A stretch of 64,000 nucleotides of DNA from Pseudoalteromonas umbrosa (GCF_030125375.1 NZ_JASJUU010000007.1:249416-313415), one strand, 5' to 3'. Positions 9,564 through 18,553 are shown, counted from the stretch's first letter. The notes: generated by a model not told the origin, from the letters alone. Numbers and translations are program-made.

Positions 9564-11367
9564 CATTTTTTCCTGAGATATACGCCACACGATCTTTGTC
9601 AGGTGCGACATTTAACATACGTAATGAATTAGAGACGATTTCAGCAAAGACAGGGCCCGCTGTTTGACCGCCATAATAGACATCACCACCGGGCTCATTC
9701 ACCATCACGACAACAGCCAAACGCGGATCACTCACAGGAGCAACCCCCGCAAAATAGCCGACATATTCATCACCGTACCCACCAGCAATGGCTTTTTCAG
9801 ATGTACCCGTTTTACCCGCAGCACGATAACCATCCACTTTAATCATCGATGCCGTGCCGCCTTTTTCAAAAATGGACTCCATCATAGTAATGACTGCTTT
9901 TGTATCTTCTTCTTTGAAAATACGCTCTCCTGGTTGGGGTTCATCTTGCTTAAGAATGGTTAGTGGCCTAGAAATACCACCAGCACCAATAGTTGCATAT
10001 AACCTTGCAATTTGAGCAGTACTGGCAGACACCGCATAACCATATGACAATGTGGCTATTTCAAAATCCGACCACCTTCTGTTTGGATAAAATAAGCCTG
10101 AACTTTCTCCAATCATCATGGTGCCAGTGTCTTCACCAAACCCTGCTTTTTGATACATACCAACAAAGTAATCTTTCGGTAGCTTTTGACTGATCTTTGC
10201 GACGCCCATATTGCTCGATACTTTGAGGATTTCACGCAATGACATTTTACCATGATTACGCGTATCTTTTACTAGGCTTCCACCAAGCCGCATCCACCCA
10301 GGGAATGTATCAATCGTTTCATCCGCTGTTATCGCGCCGTACTCAAGCCCCGCCAGAATTGCCAGTGGTTTGAGTGTTGAGCCCGGCTCAAATAAATCAG
10401 TGATCGCACGATTTCTGCGCTTGTAAGGCGCTGCTGTACTCATATCATTTGGGTTAAAGCTCGGACTATTCACCATCGCGAGTATTTCGCCAGTATGCAC
10501 ATCCACCACCATTGCTGAGCCTGAAGTGGCTTGATACGTTAATACTGCAGATTTTAAAGCAACATAAGCGATGGTTTGAATACGATGATCGATGCTAAGA
10601 TGAATATCTTCTGGCTCAACGCGCTCTTCTTCTGAAAGCACTTGTACCTCACGCCCCTGTGCATCTTTGCGTATTGTTCGCAAACCTTCTGTCCCCGTTA
10701 ATGCAGAGTCAAAGCGTTTCTCGATACCTTCAATACCAATGCCATCAATATTCGTTACGCCTAACACATGAGCGGCAATCTCACCACTTGGGTAAAACCG
10801 TTTCGACTCATCAAGCAGGTGAATCCCAGGTAAGCGCATTTGGCGAATGTATTTTGCAACAGCAGGCGTCACCTGTCGCTTCAAATAAACAAACCTACGT
10901 TTAGCGTTACCACGTAATTTGTGATTCACTTGCTCAGTAGGCAGTTGCAATACATCAGAGAGTTCACGCCAACGCGCCTGTGCTTGATAAAGTGCTTGAG
11001 TACGCTCTTTAAGCACAACTTCATTATCTGCAAGTGCAACATGATCTTCGCGATTTTTTCTCGCTTGCCGTAAAACTCGCTTTTTCAATGCTTTATCTAA
11101 TGCATAAGGATCCGCATAAACGCTGACAACTGGGACACTCACGGCAAGCTCTTTGCCATTGCGATCGTAGATCATGCCACGCTGAACATGTAACGTTTCC
11201 TTTCTAACTGTGCGCTTGGCATTTTCTTCTCGCGCTTTATCAGGCTCAATCACCTGTAAGTAAGCTGCTCTGGCAATCAAAGCTAAAAACACTGACACCA
11301 ACATCACGCATACAAGTACAAAGCGCCACGCTATTAAGTTTTGCGTCGGTTTATTTTTGTTCTTCAT
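9553..11367 (-). CDS. ftsI: Division-specific transpeptidase PBP3 (FtsI)
   Basis: Class B penicillin-binding protein that crosslinks septal peptidoglycan as the partner of FtsW. The 604-residue protein has one N-terminal membrane anchor (about residues 14-34), a dimerisation/pedestal domain beginning with RGMIYDRNGKELAVS, and the transpeptidase domain with all three motifs: STLK with nucleophile Ser330 (EPGSTLKP), SSN (KVSSNMGVAK) and KTG (AGKTGTSEKA). Length is normal for FtsI. It overlaps the ftsL stop by 4 bp. Confidence 0.98.
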   Translation of the reverse strand: MKNKNKPTQNLIAWRFVLVCVMLVSVFLALIARAAYLQVIEPDKAREENAKRTVRKETLHVQRGMIYDRNGKELAVSVPVVSVYADPYALDKALKKRVLRQARKNREDHVALADNEVVLKERTQALYQAQARWRELSDVLQLPTEQVNHKLRGNAKRRFVYLKRQVTPAVAKYIRQMRLPGIHLLDESKRFYPSGEIAAHVLGVTNIDGIGIEGIEKRFDSALTGTEGLRTIRKDAQGREVQVLSEEERVEPEDIHLSIDHRIQTIAYVALKSAVLTYQATSGSAMVVDVHTGEILAMVNSPSFNPNDMSTAAPYKRRNRAITDLFEPGSTLKPLAILAGLEYGAITADETIDTFPGWMRLGGSLVKDTRNHGKMSLREILKVSSNMGVAKISQKLPKDYFVGMYQKAGFGEDTGTMMIGESSGLFYPNRRWSDFEIATLSYGYAVSASTAQIARLYATIGAGGISRPLTILKQDEPQPGERIFKEEDTKAVITMMESIFEKGGTASMIKVDGYRAAGKTGTSEKAIAGGYGDEYVGYFAGVAPVSDPRLAVVVMVNEPGGDVYYGGQTAGPVFAEIVSNSLRMLNVAPDKDRVAYISGKNDDA

Positions 11368-11687
11368 GGCAACTCAATAACCTGCTCTTCTTTACTCGTG
11401 GGACGCAACATTTTTAATTGTGTTTTCGCGATTTCTTCAATTCTTGCGTGCTGTGAGTAAAACTCTTCTTCTACCAATAGATAGCGCCACTCTAGATCTA
11501 GCTCATCCCTTTGTTGAAGTAACTTGTCCTGCAAAATCAATTGCTGTCTCGTTGAGTGTGTAATTTGAACCACGATCAGTGCCGACACAAATACACTCAC
11601 TAGCAGTAAAAACGTCAGCTTATTTGCCAAGAGCACTTGGCAAATCTCCAGAAATAGCTGAGGTTGACGTTGTGCAGGCTTTGCCAT
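11364..11687 (-). CDS. ftsL: Cell division protein FtsL
   Basis: Small bitopic divisome protein that works with FtsB and FtsQ to activate FtsWI. 107 residues: a short cytoplasmic N-terminus, one membrane span (about residues 24-45, KLTFLLLVSVFVSALIVVQI) and a periplasmic heptad-rich coiled coil with a leucine/glutamine pattern. Sequence similarity in this family is low, so the call rests on size, topology and its invariable place between rsmH and ftsI. It begins at the base before the rsmH stop. Confidence 0.93.
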   Translation of the reverse strand: MAKPAQRQPQLFLEICQVLLANKLTFLLLVSVFVSALIVVQITHSTRQQLILQDKLLQQRDELDLEWRYLLVEEEFYSQHARIEEIAKTQLKMLRPTSKEEQVIELP

Positions 11688-12623
11688 TTAGAGTTTCTCA
11701 GCTATACGCAAAACAGAGCTTCTCGCCCTTGGGTTATGCTTAATTTCTTCATTGCTAGGCTTGATTGCCTTGCCAATGGCTTTTAACGTTAAATCTTTAT
11801 TTATTTGATCATCCGTCAGTGGTAAGCCTCTCGGAATAGCCTCTCCTTTACTTTGCTTTTTGATAAATTGTTTAACAATCCTATCTTCAAGTGAATGGAA
11901 GGAGATCACAACTAGACGACCACCAGGTTTAAGTACATCTAACGATGCAGCAAGCGCCGTTTGAATTTCCTCTAACTCACTATTGATATAGATTCGAATG
12001 GCCTGAAATGTTCGAGTAGCAGGGTGTTTGTGTTTATCTTTAACCGGCACAGCTTCGTCAATGAGATCTGCCAGTTGTTTCGTGGTTGTGATATCAGTTT
12101 CTGCACGTGTCTCGATGATTTTGTGCGCTATGCGTCTAGCAAACTTCTCTTCGCCATACTTTTTAATCACAAAAACCATATCTTCTAGCTCTGCCTCAGC
12201 TAGCCACTGAGCAGCACTGCGCCCTGCATCAGGGTTCATCCGCATATCAAGCGGACCATCTTTCATAAAGCTAAAACCACGGCCTGCATCATCTAGCTGT
12301 GGTGATGACACACCAATATCAAGCAAAATACCATCAACTTTGCCAGTTAGATCAGCTTCTTGAGCGACTTGCGCAATATTAGAAAAGCGATTGTGTGCAA
12401 TTGAAAAGCGAGTATCTTCTGCAAACTTTTGCGCAGCTTTGATCGCCTGAGGATCTTGATCAATGGCTTGTAATCGCCCTGACTCTCCCAAGCGCTTCAG
12501 AATTTGGCCCGAGTGGCCACCTCGGCCAAAAGTGCCATCAATATAAATACCATTGGACTTAATATCCAGTGCATCAAGCGTTTCATCCATTAACACTGAT
12601 ATATGTTCGAATTCTGAACTCAT
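11688..12623 (-). CDS. rsmH: 16S rRNA (cytosine1402-N4)-methyltransferase
   Basis: SAM-dependent methyltransferase (MraW) that N4-methylates C1402 in the ribosomal P site. RsmI, also in this window, puts the 2'-O-methyl on the same nucleotide. 311 residues with the SAM-binding motif YIDGTFGRGGHSG near residue 27, DGILLDIGVSSPQLD, GRGFSFMKDGPLDMRM and the C-terminal FHSLEDRIVK. Second gene of the dcw transcript, 22 bp after mraZ. Confidence 0.98.
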   Translation of the reverse strand: MSSEFEHISVLMDETLDALDIKSNGIYIDGTFGRGGHSGQILKRLGESGRLQAIDQDPQAIKAAQKFAEDTRFSIAHNRFSNIAQVAQEADLTGKVDGILLDIGVSSPQLDDAGRGFSFMKDGPLDMRMNPDAGRSAAQWLAEAELEDMVFVIKKYGEEKFARRIAHKIIETRAETDITTTKQLADLIDEAVPVKDKHKHPATRTFQAIRIYINSELEEIQTALAASLDVLKPGGRLVVISFHSLEDRIVKQFIKKQSKGEAIPRGLPLTDDQINKDLTLKAIGKAIKPSNEEIKHNPRARSSVLRIAEKL

Positions 12624-12645
12624 AATTGTGAGCTACACCTGTACT

Positions 12646-13104
12646 CTATAAAGAAAAACCATCAAGATCTGAACTTTCTTCCACGTCGCCACTACGCTCA
12701 ATCTCTGTATCGAGTCGCATTTGCTCATTCCAACGTGCTTCATCCCAAATCTCAAACTTATTTAGTAGGCCAACAAGCATCAGCTTCTTACCTAAATTTG
12801 CATAACTGCGTAATGCCGGTGCTAATAAAATGCGACCGTTTTTATCCAATTGATATTCAGTAGCATGCCCTAACAGCATTCTTTGCCACCTTCTCACCCG
12901 AGGGTTTGTATTTGATAATTTTTGTAATCGAGCCTCAATGTCCTGCCATTCAGATAATGGATATATCCAAAGGCAAGGTTCATTTATCGCAATGGTACAA
13001 ATAACGGTGCCCATTTCTTCAGACAACAAGGAATCGCGATACTTAGTTGGTATCGAAAAGCGCCCTTTATCATCGAGGCTTATTAGGTTCGCGCCGCGAA
13101 ACAT
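12646..13104 (-). CDS. mraZ: Transcriptional regulator MraZ
   Basis: DNA-binding protein with two AbrB-like halves; in E. coli it forms rings and represses its own dcw promoter. The 152-residue protein shows the two characteristic DxxGR motifs, one per half: LDDKGRFSIP near the N-terminus and LDKNGRILLAP in the middle. First gene of the dcw cluster. Its likely operator, four TGG boxes spaced by 10 bp, lies 39-73 bp upstream of the ATG, strongly suggesting autoregulation. The acidic C-terminal tail (EESSDLDGFSL) is normal for the family. Confidence 0.97.
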   Translation of the reverse strand: MFRGANLISLDDKGRFSIPTKYRDSLLSEEMGTVICTIAINEPCLWIYPLSEWQDIEARLQKLSNTNPRVRRWQRMLLGHATEYQLDKNGRILLAPALRSYANLGKKLMLVGLLNKFEIWDEARWNEQMRLDTEIERSGDVEESSDLDGFSL

Positions 13105-13142
13105 ATCGCCGCTACCTCACAAGCTAAGAAATGTACATTTTG

Positions 13143-13177
13143 ATCCAAATTGATCCACTTTAACCCACATTCTACCA
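13143..13177 (-). promoter_or_regulatory. MraZ operator: four TGG boxes at 10-bp spacing
   Basis: Read on the minus strand toward mraZ, TGGTA, TGGGT, TGGAT and TGGAT start exactly 10 bp apart (plus-strand positions 13173-13177, 13163-13167, 13153-13157 and 13143-13147). Known E. coli MraZ sites are TGGGN direct repeats separated by 5 bp, that is the same 10-bp period. Four copies instead of three, with only the second fully consensus, is the local difference. The boxes lie just after the inferred transcription start. Confidence 0.85.
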
Positions 13178-13186
13178 CAATTGACA

Positions 13187-13216
13187 AGTCTAGGGCTTGA
13201 CAAGCTGTTTTGTCAA
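13187..13216 (-). promoter_or_regulatory. Candidate sigma-70 promoter of the dcw cluster
   Basis: On the minus strand a perfect TTGACA (13216-13211) is followed after 18 bp by TAGACT (13192-13187), a 4/6 match to the -10. A start near 13180 would place the MraZ boxes in the first ~40 transcribed bases, as in E. coli. The -35 lies in one arm of an 8-bp inverted repeat (13195-13202 / 13211-13218). Confidence 0.6.
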
Positions 13217-13544
13217 GCTATGACACCTTTAGAAAAAACGCTAAGATCTAGAAAAAATCAGGCTTTCAAAGACGTTTTTTAACTACGTGGTAAAAAGTGG
13301 GAAGCATCTGGAATAAAGTGAAAATTAATATTTAATTTGTCCAGAATCAGTATACTAAGAATGAAAAATATCCAGCCAAAAACTCATATATAAGTGTGTT
13401 ATGCAGATATAAATCACATCTTAAAGTAGATATGCCACACTGTTATTTGGTGATTTACAAAGTCGCGGTTATCATATGCATGTATTTACAAATTGAGACC
13501 TGATTATTCTTTATTCATCAATAAAACAACGTTTTTTTAGACTG

Positions 13545-16500
13545 ATGCTTGTACTGTCTATACCAGGGTTTCTCGTAGTACTCGCACTTTTAGTCGCTCA
13601 ACGTTCAGATATTCTTCATAGCAAAGAACGAGACGCACTATTTTTTGCGAACCAAATCGCGACGTTACAGCGAGTAAATATTACTGCTGCTCAGCAATTG
13701 CTCCAAAACCTGGCTAAGAATTCAGCACTGTTAGATACGCAACAACAAGGGTGTCCCACGTTACTAAGTCATGCGCTATTGATAAATCAAGAGTTCGCCA
13801 ATTTTGGCTTAGCGACACCAAGTGGCGAGGTTTTTTGCTCATTACATCCACTCAAAGCACCAATCAGCATTGCTGATCGCGCCTACTTTTTACAAGCAAT
13901 TACGACGGGCGCATTTAGTATTGGTGAATATCAACAAGATAGAAGTGTATACACTGAAACACTCAATTTTGCGCAACCAGTTTATAAAAATGATCAATTA
14001 GAAATGGTGATTTTTGCCGTACGTAGATTAACTAACTGGAGTGAGTCACTGTCTCACTTACCTTTGCCAATTGGTACTCGTGTCATGGTCGCCGACAATT
14101 ATGCACAAATCGTTGCCGAATACCCATACTCAAAAAAGCCATTAGGGCGTTCAGTGAGTGATGACTGGCCCAATGACCTACAACTGCATACCGTGCAGAC
14201 CCTGAAGGATGAAAACGGGCTTAATCATGTGTATTTCAGACTGCCATTGCAATCCCCACAATCAGAGCTCAACATTTATTTTGACTTTCCATTTGATGAC
14301 GCGCTGCATGAAGTAAACAGCCAATTTTTCATGGTCACCCTGCTTTTCTTATTGACAATATTGATGCTGAGCTGGCTTGCCCGAACACAATTAAACCGCA
14401 CCTTGCTTGTTCCTTTAAGAAATTTTAGTCGTGCTATTGGTGCGCTCGCAAATGGTAAGGTTGAAAAATTAGAAGCCACTGACATGCCCAAAGAACTTGC
14501 AGAGCTTGCTGCGCACTTTGACCAAATGGCAGCTGTAAGACTTCACGCAGAAACAAACGCACACAATAAACATGCGGAACTGAGTACCCTTATCCAAGCG
14601 CTGCCTGATAACTACCTAAGGCTCAACAAAAGTGCGCAAATTTTGGATAAACATGGCGATAGAGTAAATAACAAAGACACACTTCAGGATATTTTTCCAA
14701 CGCATATTAATATTCGCATCAAAGCAGCCTTAGCCATGCTGCAAGCCCAACCAAGCACATACTTTGAATATATTCACAAAGACAATAACCAACACAAAGT
14801 TTTTGAGATCCGAATCAAGCGCATTGAACATAATGGTGAAGCCATACTCATCATGCGTGATATCAGTCAAAAGAAGCAGCAAGAAGAAGCACTGAATCTC
14901 GCAGCAATGACTTACAACAACAGCAGTGAATGCATGGTTATTACGGATGCCCAAGGCTATATTTTAGATACCAACCCTGCGTTCACCAAAGTGACCGGCT
15001 TTGAACAACATGAAGTCATTGGTAAAACGACCTCCATTCTCAGCTCAGGTAAACACGATGCCAGTTTTTACGATCAACTGTGGCAATCAATTATCACCAC
15101 GGGTAAGTGGCAGGGTGAAATCATCAATAAACGTAAAAATGGCGAGCTTTACACCGAGTGGCTCACCATAGATACGGTTTATGATGAACATGAAGAGCCG
15201 TATCGTCGCGTTGGGATCTTTGCAGACATCACAGACAAAAAACAAAAAGATGAGCAACTATGGCGACAAAGTCATTTTGATGAGCTGACAGACTTACCAA
15301 ACCGTAACAGTTTAAAGAAACAACTCAATACGTTATTTGGTTTATCCAATCACGCTTTCGCCGTATTGTTACTAGATATAGACCATTTTAAAGACATCAA
15401 TGATACATTAGGCCACTATTATGGCGATTTACTGCTAAAGCAAATTGCCAAGCGTCTAAAAAAACAAACAGAAGCAAGGGCGCGATTGACCCGTATTGGT
15501 GGTGACGAATTCGTCTTGATCTACGATCGCTGCGCAGATCGTCATGCGGCCACACACTTTGCACAACAAGTGCTTGATGCACTTAAAACCCCTTTTACGT
15601 TAGAAGGTGAGGTGTGCCATATTGCCGCCAGTATTGGTATTGCCTTGGCACCTGAAGACGGTGAAAACACAGAGCAATTGCTTAAAGCAGCCGATCAAGC
15701 CATGTATAAAGCCAAGCAATTGGGTAGAAATGGCTTTACGCTCTTTAATACAGAACTTAGAGAGCAAGCTGAGCAACGAATATTGTTACTCAAGGACATG
15801 CGCCATGCATTAACGCAAAATCAATTTGAAATGCATTTTCAACCGATTGTCTCGATGCAAACAAAAAAAATCACCAAAGCGGAAGCGCTGATCCGTTGGC
15901 AGCATCCGGATAAAGGTATGATAAACCCTGCTGAGTTTATTCCTTTGGCAGAAGAAACCCAGCTGATCCACCAGCTAGGTGAATTAGCTTTTGATCAAGC
16001 TGTCCATGTACTTCAGCAAACTCGCGATTTAAATCGGCCAATACAACTGAGTATCAACGTCTCACCCATTCAATTTAGTGCCAAGCACACCACTTTACTG
16101 GCGTGGCAACAGCAACTTGCCAAACACCAACTGACGCCGGATATGTTAGTGCTCGAAATCACCGAAGGCTTGATGATGCAAGGGGAAGGACGCAGCCAAA
16201 AACGCTTAACCAAACTTATTCAGCAAGGGTTTTCTATCGCTTTAGATGACTTTGGTACAGGTTATTCATCACTTGCATATCTGAAGCAAATGGATACTGA
16301 GTTCATAAAAATAGATAAGCGCTTTGTGGATGGGATCGAGCACAACCAAAATGACCTCGTATTATGTGAAACCATGATCTTAATGGCACATCAACTCGGA
16401 TTAAAAGTCATTGCTGAGGGAATTGAGACCGCTACGCAGCATGAGCTGTTAAAGCAAGCGGGTTGTGATTTTGGCCAAGGTTACTTTTACAGCAAACCGC

Positions 16501-16547
16501 TGCCAAAAACTGTCTTTATTAACTATCTCACAGCCCAAGGACATTAA
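13545..16547 (+). CDS. Membrane sensor c-di-GMP cyclase/phosphodiesterase (PAS-GGDEF-EAL)
   Basis: Bifunctional-looking c-di-GMP enzyme of 1000 residues. Order: N-terminal membrane helix (about 1-18), periplasmic sensor region (about 20-265, Cache-like), second membrane helix (about 265-285), HAMP-like segment, a weak PAS (about 345-445), a clear PAS (about 450-570), GGDEF (about 575-735) and EAL (about 750-995). The cyclase signature GGDEF is intact at 652-656; the EAL motif is at 780-782, with DDFGTG at 901-906 and the downstream AEGIE block, so both activities are possible. Start is uncertain: the ATG at 13545 has no ribosome site and truncates the basic stretch before helix 1, while the frame stays open to 13497 with only CTG/ATT candidates. 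Transcribed divergently from mraZ. The ligand cannot be read from the sequence. Confidence 0.93.
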   Translation: MLVLSIPGFLVVLALLVAQRSDILHSKERDALFFANQIATLQRVNITAAQQLLQNLAKNSALLDTQQQGCPTLLSHALLINQEFANFGLATPSGEVFCSLHPLKAPISIADRAYFLQAITTGAFSIGEYQQDRSVYTETLNFAQPVYKNDQLEMVIFAVRRLTNWSESLSHLPLPIGTRVMVADNYAQIVAEYPYSKKPLGRSVSDDWPNDLQLHTVQTLKDENGLNHVYFRLPLQSPQSELNIYFDFPFDDALHEVNSQFFMVTLLFLLTILMLSWLARTQLNRTLLVPLRNFSRAIGALANGKVEKLEATDMPKELAELAAHFDQMAAVRLHAETNAHNKHAELSTLIQALPDNYLRLNKSAQILDKHGDRVNNKDTLQDIFPTHINIRIKAALAMLQAQPSTYFEYIHKDNNQHKVFEIRIKRIEHNGEAILIMRDISQKKQQEEALNLAAMTYNNSSECMVITDAQGYILDTNPAFTKVTGFEQHEVIGKTTSILSSGKHDASFYDQLWQSIITTGKWQGEIINKRKNGELYTEWLTIDTVYDEHEEPYRRVGIFADITDKKQKDEQLWRQSHFDELTDLPNRNSLKKQLNTLFGLSNHAFAVLLLDIDHFKDINDTLGHYYGDLLLKQIAKRLKKQTEARARLTRIGGDEFVLIYDRCADRHAATHFAQQVLDALKTPFTLEGEVCHIAASIGIALAPEDGENTEQLLKAADQAMYKAKQLGRNGFTLFNTELREQAEQRILLLKDMRHALTQNQFEMHFQPIVSMQTKKITKAEALIRWQHPDKGMINPAEFIPLAEETQLIHQLGELAFDQAVHVLQQTRDLNRPIQLSINVSPIQFSAKHTTLLAWQQQLAKHQLTPDMLVLEITEGLMMQGEGRSQKRLTKLIQQGFSIALDDFGTGYSSLAYLKQMDTEFIKIDKRFVDGIEHNQNDLVLCETMILMAHQLGLKVIAEGIETATQHELLKQAGCDFGQGYFYSKPLPKTVFINYLTAQGH

Positions 16548-16552
16548 ACAAA

Positions 16553-16576
16553 AAAGCCATCAACTTGGATGGCTTT
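16553..16576. terminator. Bidirectional hairpin terminator between convergent genes
   Basis: 9-bp perfect stem (AAAGCCATC, 16553-16561, with GATGGCTTT, 16568-16576) and 6-base loop, with an A-run on the left and T-rich flank on the right. It lies 5 bp after the GGDEF-EAL stop and 20 bp from the phosphatase stop, so it can serve both genes. Confidence 0.8.
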
Positions 16577-16596
16577 GGTCGTTTGGATTGAATATG

Positions 16597-18261
16597 TTAC
16601 TCGTTGACACCTAGCGCGGTCATCATCTTATTTGCAATATCGACATGATGTTGAAGTGTTGAGAATTGCTGAGTGACACCTGCAGGCCCAAATGCGTAAA
16701 CTGGTACAGGTGCTGCAGTGTGCGTGCCTGTCCCCCACACAACATTTTGGTGCTTGGCAAGCACTCGACCAATCTTGCCGGTAAAGTCTTCTTTTCCATA
16801 CACATAAAAGTCTGAGAAATCAGAAAAAGCAGGGTAAGGTCTGTTTTCATCATCGACCCCATTAGTCTCAAGCATAATCGCTGTGTCATCAGTACTCACT
16901 TTATATGATGTGTGATTGTGAATCGCTTTTTGCCAATCTTCATCAGTGCTATTGCTAAAGTTAGTCTGCGAATTGACTTCAGCCATCACATCATAAAATG
17001 TGCCTTTTTGCTCATATAGTTTATCTAACTGCTCTAGCGGGCCAAAGTTAAACTTTGGCTTATAAGTGTGCTCACCCATGCCATCACCGGGTAAGTGCAC
17101 GCCTTCTTTAGGTTTGTTATGCGTTGTATAACTAAAGCCAAAACTGCCAGTTTCATGATCCGCCGTCACCACCACAAGCGTATCATTCCGGTCTTTGGCC
17201 CACTCATACACAGCTTCGACTGCTTCATCAAATTTAAGGAGTTCGTTAAGCATCCAGCCAGCATCATTGGCATGCCCAGCCCAATCTATTTGCCCACCTT
17301 CAATCATTAAAAAGAATCCATCTTCATCTTGAGACAGAATATCTAACGCTTTAACCGTCATGTCTTTAAGGGAAGGCTGCGTACACGAGTTGTTAGCTTG
17401 GCATTGTTTATATGCAATGGCATCTGCCATACCTGAGTTTGCAAACAAACCTAATAGCTTTTCACCCTCAGTGTCGGCCAATTGCGACTTATCAAATGCT
17501 AAGCTATAGCCAAATTGCTCTTTGGCTTGAATAACAAGGTTGTCACTCCCCTCTCGTTTAGAGCTTTTATACACGCTTGCAGGCATACCCAATTCATCTA
17601 ATTGTGCTTTGAGCGCTTCATTCTCATTAACGCCCTCAGGTAAAAATGCGCGAGCACCACCAGAGAGCATCACATCAACATTGCCCGACGAAATAAGCTC
17701 AGCAGCAATCTCATTTTCTAAAGAGCGATGCGGCTGGTGAGAAGCAAACGCAGCAGGTGTTGCGTGGGTAATGCGCGTATCAGATACCAAGCCCGTCGCC
17801 TTGCCCATCGCTTTGGCTTTTTCTAATATGGTCGCGATTTTATTCCCTTCAGTATCGAGCCCTATCATTTCCGAGCCTGCCGCTATACCCGTAGCCAGCT
17901 GCGTGGCAGAGCATGCAGAATCTGTCACTAAACTGCCTGATGGTCCATGAGGTGCGTTTAACGATAAACCTAAATGGCCCTGATTAGCCAATTTTGATAA
18001 TGCTGTTTCATTGTTTTTACTTTTATACACAGAATTCGGTGCGCGTTGAGCATATTCTTCTAATAAGCCAACTTGTTGCGGACCCATACCGTCGCCAATC
18101 ATTAAGATGACATTTTTCACCGACGTAATAGAGGCTGGATTCACTTCAACTTCTTTCACTACCTCAACTTCTTTGATGACTTCGACTGTTTTTGTATCAT
18201 CTCCATTACAACCACTGAGCAAAGCAGCGGATACAGCAAGCGCTATAAACTTCATTTTCAT
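16597..18261 (-). CDS. Alkaline phosphatase, predicted lipoprotein
   Basis: Zn/Mg phosphomonoesterase of the PhoA family, likely scavenging phosphate from organic esters outside the inner membrane. 554 residues. Seen motifs: metal-binding VILMIGDGMG, the nucleophile region TDSACSAT (Ser115), HATPAAFASHQ, EGGQIDWAGHAND, VTADHETGSFGFS and GTGTHTAAPVPV. The N-terminus is a lipoprotein signal, MKMKFIALAVSAALLSGC, with the lipobox LSGC at Cys18; the +2 Asn predicts outer-membrane sorting. A charged Val/Glu/Lys repeat linker (about residues 24-41) tethers the enzyme. A candidate Pho box lies about 80 bp upstream, suggesting phosphate-starvation control. I withhold phoA as a symbol because several paralogous families share these motifs. 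Confidence 0.92.
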   Translation of the reverse strand: MKMKFIALAVSAALLSGCNGDDTKTVEVIKEVEVVKEVEVNPASITSVKNVILMIGDGMGPQQVGLLEEYAQRAPNSVYKSKNNETALSKLANQGHLGLSLNAPHGPSGSLVTDSACSATQLATGIAAGSEMIGLDTEGNKIATILEKAKAMGKATGLVSDTRITHATPAAFASHQPHRSLENEIAAELISSGNVDVMLSGGARAFLPEGVNENEALKAQLDELGMPASVYKSSKREGSDNLVIQAKEQFGYSLAFDKSQLADTEGEKLLGLFANSGMADAIAYKQCQANNSCTQPSLKDMTVKALDILSQDEDGFFLMIEGGQIDWAGHANDAGWMLNELLKFDEAVEAVYEWAKDRNDTLVVVTADHETGSFGFSYTTHNKPKEGVHLPGDGMGEHTYKPKFNFGPLEQLDKLYEQKGTFYDVMAEVNSQTNFSNSTDEDWQKAIHNHTSYKVSTDDTAIMLETNGVDDENRPYPAFSDFSDFYVYGKEDFTGKIGRVLAKHQNVVWGTGTHTAAPVPVYAFGPAGVTQQFSTLQHHVDIANKMMTALGVNE

Positions 18262-18553
18262 TATTTGTTCCTAAAACATCTTGAATTGTGAGCAGCGGCA
18301 AGTGTAAGACTAGGAAATGACTTTTTTATTTCAGAAATACGTCACATTGATGACACATATATTTTTCATAAAGCATTGAAATAAAATTACTAAGCGTTGT
18401 AAATACACTACCTAGTGCAAAATAAAAACCAGTTAAACGCATTATAAATAGTGATTAAAAGTAGCTACCAAGTACGCCCTCTTGATAGCGTCAAATTCGA
18501 TAATAGGGAAAAATGGGATAAAAATTAGAAACGTTAACTGCTATACAATTAAA
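18262..18553. other. AT-rich gap holding the phosphatase promoter region
   Basis: Between the alkaline phosphatase start and the terminator of the giant gene. Apart from the candidate Pho box I see no gene, no long hairpin and no repeat; the right half is plain AT-rich sequence. Confidence 0.6.
18339..18356 (-). promoter_or_regulatory. Candidate PhoB (Pho) box upstream of the alkaline phosphatase
   Basis: On the minus strand: GTGTCAT-CAAT-GTGACGT. The first 7-mer matches CTGTCAT at 6/7; the second, after the canonical 4-bp spacer, at 4/7. About 10 bp downstream comes TAAAAA, a plausible -10, at the distance usual for Pho promoters that lack a -35. The box is 78-95 bp before the ATG at 18261. 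One good and one poor half-site, so a candidate only. Confidence 0.5.

Noticed and set aside
9564..9611. 16-residue N-terminal extension of MurE
   Set aside because: Lies inside ftsI and lacks a ribosome site, whereas the ATG cluster at 9560-9566 has one.
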